Shown piece by piece: positions 54,828 through 64,000 of a stretch of 64,000 nt of DNA. The notes beneath the pieces were generated by a model that was not told where the DNA came from, made no database searches, and saw only the letters and a list, made by a program, of their open reading frames with translations. Each line of letters opens with the position of its first letter. Position 1 is the stretch's first letter. The translations under genes were made by a program, and so were the position numbers. Source of the DNA: Corydoras sp. C115 (lineage: Eukaryota > Chordata > Actinopteri > Siluriformes > Callichthyidae); the NCBI GenBank assembly GCA_019802505.1, contig JAFMOC010000102.1:532001-596000 (forward strand). Reading direction: 5' to 3'.

Positions 54828-55165
54828 AGGGGAACCAGATGAAAGAAACAAGACACAAATATTAGACTTGGTTATTTATTTGTTAGCATATCTATCAATT
54901 CAAACATCTCTGTGAGTGGCGAATGTATGTGAACATTTAAGAGTAGATAGATAGTTTCACTTTCTGTCGATGTCAAGGTTTAAAACAACAGAGTCTAGAA
55001 ATAGGTTAATAGTCGTCTTTAATGCAGAAGACACCGGGTGAAATCAGACAAAGCCACAACGTGACGGGAACGTAACTTTCAAAAACATAATGAGACACAT
55101 GGAAGGAAGGGCTTTAAAACTTACTACGGATGATCACATGACTATACACACAGCTGAAACATGAT
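54828..55165. repeat. Tc1-like terminal relic and dispersed repeat
   Basis: 54828-54950 resembles the end of a fish Tc1-like element (catctctgtgagtggcgaat). 54975-55165 is related to the repeat at 37160-37525. Confidence -1.
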
Positions 55166-55194
55166 AGAACTACATTATTAGTAAAAAAATTTAA

Positions 55195-55500
55195 TTCCAT
55201 CCATCATCTTCCACTATATTCTCTACTAGGGTTGCAAGGGGCGGGGTGGGGGGGTGGGGGCTCATGCCCATCCAGGGAAGAAGGTTTTGGGCTCTGGGCA
55301 GATACACCCAGGACAGGACGTCAATCTATCATTGGACACACACTCACTCACACAAACACACTGTATATGGGGCAATTTGGAGAATTCAATTGACCTTGAT
55401 CCAGAGAATGTGGAAACTCCACCCAGATTGGGATTCCAACCAGGAATCCCTAGTGCTGAGAGGAGAACATACTAACCACTCAGCCACCGTGCCACCAATT
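55195..55500 (-). repeat. SINE, minus strand, internally deleted
   Basis: From the reverse tail (atcttccactatattctc) to the reverse head (cactcagccaccgtgccacc), with about 60 bp missing near 55405. Confidence -1.
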
Positions 55501-55504
55501 ATCT

Positions 55505-55940
55505 GATCATTAAAGGTGAAATTAGAGTCCACTCTTTATAATCAATGGGTTGACCATCAGGTGTAACAACATCTCTCGCAGTCTGATCTCTACAACCCAG
55601 ATTTGTGGAAGTGTGTTATCATACCAACCGATGTGACTTCTGAGGACCTCCAAAGAAGTGTGAAAGGTGCTGAGCATGCGAAAAGAAAAAAGAGTCCACC
55701 ATTCGGCAGTCAGACAGATGCTCGATGACATTTTCCTTTAGTGTTTGCTGGAGTAAATCAGGTCTCATTGTTCCATCTATGATGCAAGATGTTCTGGCCC
55801 AGATGCAGCAGAACAGGCCCAAACCATGATGCTGCTACCATTGTGTTTCAGAACTCAAATGAGGTCCTTATGCTGGAATGCAATGTCCTTTCCAAACATA
55901 ATGCTTCTTAGTTCCACAAAAAAAGATTGATATAGGTGTC
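55505..55940 (-). pseudogene. Tc1-like transposase fragment, minus strand
   Basis: The minus strand contains sequence like the region before and across the first catalytic Asp of Tc1 transposases (reverse of ccagatgcagcagaacaggc and aaccatgatgctgctaccat). Probably the other half of the relic at 54828-54950, split by later insertions. Confidence -1.
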
Positions 55941-55984
55941 GGGAGTTCGCCAAACATCCCTCCTGTCTTGTCCATGGACTTTTT

Positions 55985-58165
55985 AGAAATCCGTCCATCC
56001 ATTATCTTCCACTTTATCCTCTACAAGGGTCGCAGGGGGGTTCCCCATGCCCATCCCAGGGAGAACGTTTCGGGCACTGGGCAGATACACCCAGGACAGG
56101 ACGCCAATCTATCACTGGACACACACTCACTCACACAGAAACACACAAACACATTCTATATGGGGCAATTTGGAACATTCAATTCACCTTAAATCCATGT
56201 TTTTTGACTGTGGAAACTGTCCCACCCTGATTGGATTGGAACCTGGAATCCCCAGCGCTGAGAGGAGACTTTATCATTCTATCACTGGACACACTCACTC
56301 ACAGATACACACTTTATATGGGGCAATTTGGAGAATTGAATTGACCTTAAATTCATGTTTTTGGACTGTGAGAGGAAACCGCAGAACCCGGAGGAAACCC
56401 ACGCGGACACGGGGAGAACATGGAAACTCCACCCAGATGGGGATGCAAACCGGGAATCCCTAGTGCTGAGAGGAGAACGTGCTAACCACTAAGCCACCAA
56501 TGTTTAAGATGTGAGGAGCAAATTCATATTAATAAGCTGATTTACTTGCCATGCACTGGTTCGTGATATTTCTATATAAATATACGAATCCTTGCCCAGT
56601 GATAGATTGGCGTCCTGTCCTGGGTTTATCTGCCCAGCGCCCGAAACATTCTCCCCTGGATGAGCATGGGGAACCCCCACCCCCCCGCCACCCCCGCCAC
56701 CCTAATATATCCAGGGATTCAAGGTTCGAATCCCGATCTGGGTGGAGTTTCCATGTTCTCCCCGTGTCCGCGTGGGTTTCCTCTGGTTTCCTCCCACAGT
56801 CCAAAAACATGGATCAAGTTAATTGAATTCTTCAAATTTCCCCATATAGAGTGTGTTTGAGTGAGTGAGTGTGTGCCCAGCGATGGATTGGCGCCCTGTC
56901 CTGGGTCTATCTGCCCAGCGCCCGAGATGTTCTCCCCTGGATGGGCATGGGGAACCACACCGTGACCCTAATAGAGGATAAAGCGGGAGATAATGAATGA
57001 ATGAATGAATATCACGAACCAGTGCATGCCAAGTAAATCAGCTTATTAATTTGAATTTGCTCCTCACATCTTAAACATTGGTGAGGCACGGTGGCTTAGT
57101 GGTTAGCATGTTCTCCTCTCAGCGCTAAGGATTCCCGGTTCGAATCCCCATCTGGGTGGAGTTTCCATGTTCTCCCCGTGTCCACGTGGGTTTTCTCCGG
57201 GTTCTCCGGTTTCCTCCCACAGTCCAAAAACATGGATCAAGTCAATTGAATTCTCCAAACTGCCCCATATAGAGTGTGTGTGTGAGTGAGTGTGTGCCCA
57301 TTGATGGATTGGCGCCCTGGCACCCAGCGCCCGAGACGTTCTCCCCAGGATGGGTATGGGGAACCCCACCGCGACCATAATAGAGGATAAAGCGGGAGAT
57401 AATGAATGAATGAATGAATCTTAAACATTGCGTAGTTAAGATCATGGAAACTGTAATGCTTGCTTTTTTATTCACACTGTTAGCATGTTCTCCTCTCAGC
57501 GCTGGGGATCCAGGTTCATATCCCAATCTAGATGGAGTTTCCATGTTCTCCCTGTGTCTGCAGGGGTTTCCTCTGGGTTCTTCAGTTTCCTTCCATCCAT
57601 CCATCTATTATATTCTGCTTTATCCTCTACTAGGGTTGCGGGGGGGTTCCTCATGCCCATCCAGGGGAGAACGTTTCAGGTGCTGGGCAGATACACCCAG
57701 GACAGGACGCCAATCTATCACTGGGTACACTCACTCACACACACAGACACACTCTTCATGGGGCAATTTAGAGTATTCATTCATTATCTTCTGCTTTATC
57801 CTCTATTAGGGTCGCGTGGGGGGGGGTTGTTCCCCATGCCCATCCAGGGGAGAACATGCACACTCACTCACTCACTCACTCACTCACACAGACACTCTCT
57901 ATGGGGCAATTTGGAGAATTCAATTGACCTTGCTCCATTGTTTTGGACTGTGGGAGGAAACCGGAGAACCCGGAGGAAACCCACACGGACACGGGGAGAA
58001 CATGCAAACTCCACCCAGATTGGGATTCGAACCCTGAATCCCAGCGCTGAGAGGAGAACATGCTAACCACTAAGCCACCATGCCGCCCCGGTTTCCTTCC
58101 AACGTCCAAAAACATGGATTCAAGGGAAATGGAATGCTCCAAATTGCCCCATATAGAGTGTGTAG
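55985..58165. repeat. SINE cluster downstream of ablim3
   Basis: Minus at about 55985-56260 and 56270-56500; plus at about 56595-57000, 57080-57415 and 57475-57600; minus at about 57600-57770 and 57775-58090; plus fragment 58090-58165. The segment aaaccagtgcatgccaa(g/t)taaatcagcttattaa recurs near 57015 and 58200 and, inverted, near 56530, marking a local duplication. Confidence -1.
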
Positions 58166-58309
58166 CTCTCTCCGATTTAAAGATTTTTAGAGTTAACGAA
58201 CCAGTGCATGCCAATTAAATCAGCTTATTAATATGAATTTGCTCCTCGAATCTTAAACTTTGCGTAGTTGAGATCATGGAAACTGTAATGCTTGCTTGTT
58301 TATTCACGC

Positions 58310-58830
58310 CGTCAGCATGATTATGGATTTGGGACAATCAAAAACTCCAATCCATATCTAGAAATTGATTGAAGCGTTGGTCTGCCGACGTTCCAACGCC
58401 AAAAACCTCAACGCTTCATCGGGAGCTCGTCCTATGCCACGGAATATTGTGTATTGTGTAGTTCCCGGTAGTTCGGATCGCACCGACAACGAGGACTAAT
58501 TGTTTTTTTGGTCGTTAAAGGTTTTTAAATGTCTGCACCGACTTCAGATTCGTTAGGTTTATTAGAACATATTTTTGATGCTTCCTTTTTCTAGCAGAAG
58601 AACCGTCCGGCGGTCGTATCTAGCGCGTGTGATCTGTGTGGACAGATTCCCGAAGCGATGTACATCTTTTACATATTGAAATAAAAGCTGGTTTCTTGTG
58701 TTTGCTCGATTTGCTGAGAAAAAAACAAGCAACACTTTCTTCATCATTAACTTTCTTTATTAACGTTCGTTATTCTGACCAGAATAATTGGAAATACAAT
58801 GAAACCTGCACTGTTGCAAAATACATAATG
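58310..58830 (+). other. Repeat-free stretch with candidate polyadenylation signal
   Basis: AATAAA at 58680-58685 is followed by a GT-rich run (gctggtttcttgtgtttgct), the normal layout of a cleavage site. If ablim3 uses it, the 3' UTR would be about 5.6 kb and full of SINEs. Other AATAAA hexamers at about 54605 and 54790 compete. No coding homology was seen. Confidence -1.
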
Positions 58831-58834
58831 CATC

Positions 58835-60010
58835 CATCCATTATCTTCCACTTTATCCTCTACTTGGGTTGTGGGGGGGTTCCCCATGCCCAACCAGGGG
58901 AGAACGTTGGCGCTGAGCAGATACACCCAGGACAGGACACCAATCTATCACTGCACATACACTCACTCACACAAACACTCTCTATATGGGGCAATTTGGA
59001 GAATTCATTTGACCTTGATCCACCTGGGGGGGGGGTTCCCCATGCCCATCCAGGGGAGAACGTCTCGGGCGCTGGGCAGATACACCCAGGACAGGACACC
59101 AATCTATAACTGGACACACTCACTCACACAGACACACTCTATATGGGGCAATTTGGAGAATTCATTTGACCTTGATCCACCTGGGGTGGGTTCCCCATTC
59201 CCATCCAGGGGAGAACGTCTCAGGCGCTGGGCAGATACACCCAGGACAGGACACCAATCTATAACTGGACACACTCACTCACACAGACACACTCTATATG
59301 GGGCAATTTGGAGAATTCATTTGACCTTGATCCACCTGGGGTGGGTTCCCCATGCCCATCCAGGGGAGAACGTCTCGGGCGCTGGGCAGATACACCCAGG
59401 ACAGGACACCAATCTTTCACTGGACCCACACTCACTCACTTACACAGACACACACACTATTCATTCATTCATTATCTTCCGCTTTATCCTCTGTTAGGGT
59501 CGGGGGGGGGGGTTCTCCATGCCCATCCAGGGGAGAATGTGGACGCTGGGCAGATACACCCAGGACAGGACACCAATCTATCACTGGACACACACTCACT
59601 CACACACACACTATTCATTCATTCATTATCTTCCTGTTTATCCTCTACTAGGGTCAGGGGGGGGGGTTCTCCATGCCCATCCAGGGGAGAACTTTTCGGC
59701 CGCTGGGCAGATACACCCAGGACAGGATGCCAATCTATCACTGGACACACACTCACTCACACACACACAAACACACTATTCATTCATTTATTATCTTCCG
59801 CTTTATCCTCTACTAGGGTCACAGGGTGGTTCCCCATGTCCATCCAGGGGAGAACGTCTATTGCTGGGCACACGCTGGGTTATTTAGTGCAGCTAATTTA
59901 CCTTGAATCCATGTTTTTGAACTGTGAAACTGTAGAACCCAGAGGAAACCCACGCGGACATTGGGAGAACATGGAAACTCTACCCAGATTGGGATTCCAA
60001 CCTAAGCCAC
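58835..60010 (-). repeat. Minus-strand SINE tail modules in tandem
   Basis: A ~155-bp module (cccatgcccatccaggggag ... ggagaattcatttgaccttgatccacctgggg) is repeated with little divergence at about 59030-59190, 59185-59340 and 59335-59460. Modules with an inserted tail (attcattcattatcttcc) follow at 59460-59630 and 59615-59800, then a degraded copy to 60010. Confidence -1.
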
Positions 60011-60049
60011 CATCCTCTCAAGCGCTGGATGGAGTCTCGATGTTCCACT

Positions 60050-60985
60050 GTGTCCACATGGGTCTCCTTCTCCGGTTTCCTCCCACAGTCCAAAAACATG
60101 GATTCAGGGTAAATTGAATGTACTAAATTGCTCCATATAGAGTGTGTTCAGTGTGTGTGTGTGTGTGAGAGAGAGAGTGAGTGAGTGAGTCAAGGTCAAA
60201 TGAATTCTCCAAATTGCCCCATATAGAGAGTGTTTGTGTGAGTGAGTGTGTGTCCAGTGATAGACTGGTGCCCTGTCCTGGGTGCATCTGCCCAGTGCCC
60301 GAAACGTTCTCCCCTGGATGGGCATGTGGAACCCCCCCCCCCCCAGATGAATCAAGGTCAATTGAATTCTCCAAATTGCCCCATATAGAGTGTGTTTGTG
60401 TATGTGTCTGTGTTCAGTGATAGATTGGCGTCCTGTCCTGTGTGCGTCTGTCCAGCGCCCGAAACGTTCTCCCCTGGATGGGCACGTGGAATCCCCCCCC
60501 CAGATGAATCAAGGTCAATTGAATTCTCCAAATTGCCCCATATAGAGTGTGCCTGTGTGAGTGAGTGTGTGTCCAGTGATAGATTGGCGTCCTGTCCTGG
60601 CTGTATCTGTCCAGCGCCCGAAACGTTCTCCCCTGGATGGGCACGTGGAATCCCCCCCCCAGATGAATCAAGGTCAATTGAATTCTCCAAATTGCCCCAT
60701 ATAGAGTGTGCCTGTGTGAGTGAGTGTGTGTCCAGTGATAGATTGGCGTCCTGTCCTGTCCTGAGCCCAGCGCCCAAAACGTTCTCCCCTGGATGGGCAT
60801 GTGGAACCCCCCCCGAGATGAATCAAGGTCAATTGAATTCTCCAAATTGCCCCATACAGAGTGTGTCTGTGTGAGTGAGTGTGTGTCCACTGATAGATTG
60901 GCGTCCTGTGCTGGGTGTATCTGCCCAGCGCCCGAAACGTTCTCCCCTGGATGGGCATGGGGAACCCGGTAGAGGATTAAGTGGA
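60050..60985 (+). repeat. Plus-strand SINE tail modules in tandem
   Basis: About five modules of ~150 bp (gatgaatcaaggtcaattga ... tggatgggcacgtggaatcc) run from about 60185 to 60970. Two adjacent modules are virtually identical (60500-60790). The array is the inverse of 59030-59460. Confidence -1.
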
Positions 60986-61659
60986 AGCTGATGAATGAAT
61001 GAATGAAACATGTATCACATCCGCTTTGTTATTGTGAACCATACAGCCCAAAGTGCGGTATTGAAACCGGCCCATGTGCTGCATTAGGACCCAGCGGGCT
61101 CTCGGTCCATCATCAGCAGAGACCGTGTGTTTGGATCCAGACCGCGGGAGCGGTCAACTGCGGAGGACGCGGGTTCGTGTCTGAAGCTCCAGACATGGAG
61201 GAGAACCAGCCCCCAGGTAAGTTCCACCTTTAATGCTCTTCTAACCTGCGATTACGTTTAAAAAGCTGCAAAGTTTCAACAGGTGGCGGCGAGATGCCAA
61301 AACACCAGCTTCATTAGAGGGACTGTCCTTAATATACACTTTCTTAAGTAAGATTGCTCCTAATTAATTAATTAATTAATTAACACACGCAGAACTCTCA
61401 GAAAGCCTGATTATTATTTTAAACATTGCCGCGGGTATCACTGAAGTCTCCACGTGTGTATGTTGTAAACCTGGGTGGCCAGGTAAACAGAAATCCCCTC
61501 CACTCTGCTGCTGTTTATGATCTCAGGGTGCTTGTCTTTAGAAGACACAGTTCCAGCAGGACCTCCCATGCTGAATGCTTTGTGGATTTAAAGTCATAGT
61601 GAACTGTTTATGTTTCCATTGCTTCTTTCTGACATCCTGGTTTTTCATCCGATCGGGTG

Positions 61660-63510
61660 TTCTCCATGCCCATACAGGGGAGAACGTTTTGGGCGCTGGA
61701 CAGATACACTTAGGACAGGACGCCAATCTATCACTTGACACATTCACTCACAGACACATACACAAACACACTCTATATGGGGCAATTTGGAGAATTCAAT
61801 TGACCTTGATCCATCTGGAGGGTTCCACATAATCCTCTACTAGGGGTGCGTGCAGAACGTTACGGGAGCTGTGCAGATACACCCAGGACAGGGTGCCAAT
61901 CTTTCACTGGGTACACATTCACTCACACACTCTATATGGGGCAATTAGGAGAATTCAATTCACCTTGAATCCATGTTTTTGGAGTGTGGGAGGAAACCGG
62001 AGAACCTGGAGGAACCCCACGCGGACACGGGTAGAACATGGAAACTCCACCCACATTGGGTTTCGAACCCATGGGATTCGGGGTGGTGGGGGGTTTGGAA
62101 AACGTTTCGGGCGCTGGGCAGATACACCCAGGACAGGGCACCAATCTATCACTGGGCACACACACCGAAAACACGCTAAATGGGGCAACTTGGAGCATTC
62201 AAATGTTCCATGTTCCACATTCCATGTTCTCCCCACGTCTGCGTGGGTTTACTCTGGGTTCTCCGGTTTCCTCCCACAGTCCAAAAACAACTATTCTAGG
62301 GACAGTAAATGCTCTAAATTGCCCCATATAGAGTGTGTCTGTTTGAGTGAGTGTGTGCAGTGATAGATTGGTGTCCTGTGCTGGGTGTATCTGCCCAGTG
62401 CCCGAAACGTTCTCCCCTGGATGGGCATGGAGAACCCCCCCCCTACCCTAGAAGAGGATAAAGTGAAAGATAATAAACAAATAAAGTAAACAAGGATGGT
62501 TGGCACGGTGGTTTAGCCTCTAAGCACTGGGGAATCCAGGTTCGAATCACAATCTGGTTTCCATGTTCTCGCCATGTCTGCGTGTGTGTTCTCCATGCCC
62601 ATACAGGGGAGAATGTTATGGGCGCTGGGCAGATACACTTAGGACAGGACGCCAATCTATCATTTGACACATTCACTCACAGACACATACACAAACACAC
62701 TCTATATGGGGCAATTTGGAGAATTCAATTGACCTTGATCCATCTGGAGGGTTCCACATGCCCATCCAGAGGAGATTGGTTCGGGCGCTGGGCAGATACA
62801 CCCAGGACAGGACGCCAATCTATCACTGGACACAGACACAAACACACTCTATATGGGGCAATTTGGAGAATTCAATTGACCTTGATCCACCTGGGGGGGT
62901 TCCTCATGCCCATCCAGGGGAGAATGTTTTGGGCGCTGGGCAGATACACCCAGGACAGGACACCAATCTAAAACTGGACACACACTCACTCAGACAGACA
63001 CACTCTATATGGGGCAATTAGGAGAATTCAATTCACCTTGAATCCATGTTTTTGGACTGTGGGAGGAAACCGGAGAACCTGGAGGAAACCCATGCGGACA
63101 CGGGGAGAACATGGAAACTCCACCCAGATTGGGATTTGAATCCCAGCGCTGAGAGGAGAACATGCCAACCACTAAGCCACCCAGTAATTACTGGATATAT
63201 TTTGATTCATTAATTAGTTCATCCATCCATTATCTTCCGCTTTATCCTCTACTAGGGTCGCGGGGGGAGGTTCCCCATGCCCATCCAGGGGAGAACGTTT
63301 CAGGCACTGGGCAGATACACCCAGGACAGGACACCAATCTATCACTGGACACACACTCACTCACTCACACAGACACACTCTATATGGGGCAATTTAGAGC
63401 ATTTAATGTCCCTAGAATAGTTGTCTTTGGACTGTGGGAGGGAACCTGAGAACCCGGAGTAAACCCACGCAGACATGGGAGAACATTCACATATCACTTC
63501 ACATATTGCA
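61660..63510. repeat. SINE cluster with duplicated modules
   Basis: Minus modules at about 61660-61830, 61850-62090 and 62095-62200; plus at about 62215-62480; minus at about 62590-62760, 62760-62890, 62890-63185 and 63215-63510. 61660-61830 and 62590-62760 are near-identical (gaatgtt/gaacgtt, acacttaggacaggacgcc), so this block was duplicated. 61000-61660 is mostly unique. Confidence -1.
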
Positions 63511-63555
63511 TATCGCCGGGACATTAATAACAATAACTCATAGACCAATGGAATT

Positions 63556-63616
63556 AGAACGAGCCCGCGTTCTAATTCCAAAAAAAAAAAAAAAAAAAAA
63601 AAAGAACGAGCCCGCG
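63556..63616 (+). repeat. Poly(A) tract flanked by a 14-bp direct repeat
   Basis: AGAACGAGCCCGCG at 63556-63569 recurs at 63603-63616 and brackets ttctaattcc plus 23 A. This is the layout of a target-primed retrotransposition carrying almost only a poly(A) tail. 63620-64000 shows no recognisable gene. Confidence -1.
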
Positions 63617-64000
63617 GGCCTTGAGTTTGACACCGATGTATAAACAAAAAAGTGCCCCACCCCCATGGCACACTCATGTTCTGAGCATGATCCACCGTCC
63701 AAAAGTGTCCGGCTACCAGCAGCTTCCTGTGACGGCTGACGAAGGATAAGAGGACGGCGGACGCAGACCTGTGTGGCGACAGATGAGCTAACGTCTCTGA
63801 TTTCCATCTCCAAGATAAAACGATATGCTGGTTGTGTCTGAGTAGTATGTGTTTTGTGGGAACCAAGAACAGGGCATCGGAGAACAGAGTAATAATGAGG
63901 TACAAACGAGGTAGGCTGACAAACCAATGGACTACAGGCTGCTATTTTAGAACTACAAAGTGTCCTCATATTAGTGGAATGGGTTTAATGGACAGTGAGT

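Noticed and set aside
57414..58066. Large ORFs of 130-190 codons in the 3' flank
   Set aside because: They translate SINE bodies (phrases such as WEETGEPGGNP recur everywhere in the window).
1..64000. Endogenous retrovirus or LTR element
   Set aside because: No paired LTRs, primer-binding site or gag/pol motifs were seen anywhere in the window.

Overview
The window is vertebrate nuclear DNA, almost certainly from a teleost fish. It has GT-AG split exons of a vertebrate-specific gene, very large numbers of tRNA-derived SINE copies, Tc1/mariner and hAT-type DNA transposons, L2-type LINE debris and long di-nucleotide microsatellites. An otophysan such as a catfish is plausible, but the sequence alone does not settle the species.

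One protein-coding gene is supported: an actin-binding LIM protein on the + strand, best matched to ABLIM3 (ablim3). I could place 20 coding exons between 5543 and 53113. All their splice phases agree, giving 637 residues from the second half of LIM1 to the stop codon. The first exons (N-terminus and first half of LIM1) lie upstream of the window. Exons 1-6 encode the LIM zinc fingers, exons 7-17 the Ser/Tyr-rich linker, and exons 18-20 the C-terminal villin headpiece. Three exons are tiny (30, 30 and 8 nt). Coding sequence is about 3% of the window.

Layout: 1-5542, upstream intron (SINE fragments and one CpG-rich unique stretch). 5543-25291, LIM exons and early linker exons, separated by SINE clusters, a ~2.3 kb minisatellite (6.7-9.05 kb), a ~2.5 kb SINE-derived satellite (11.5-14.05 kb) and a second repeat family (family B). 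25.3-28.9 kb, an intron rearranged by hAT-like elements that also holds an inverted copy of exon 11. 30-38 kb, the largest intron, with a composite mariner structure that carries a copy of exon 12 and its downstream intron. 38.2-53.1 kb, the remaining exons, with an L2 tail next to a SINE sharing its 3' end, and a nearly intact Tc1-like transposon in the last intron. 53.1-64 kb, 3' flank or 3' UTR, mostly SINE arrays and Tc1 relics, with one unique stretch carrying a polyadenylation signal candidate.

The most notable observations are: (i) two independent duplications of ablim3 exons into the gene's own introns, one inside an inverted mariner composite and one as an inverted insert in a dispersed repeat; (ii) a long TG run directly at the exon 9 splice acceptor, the arrangement known to control CFTR exon 9; (iii) an 8-nt microexon; (iv) a minisatellite of about 21 units, nearly all with a CCAAT box, ending about 45 bp from exon 2; (v) SINE modules amplified into satellites. 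No RNA genes, CRISPR arrays, operons or prokaryotic features are present.
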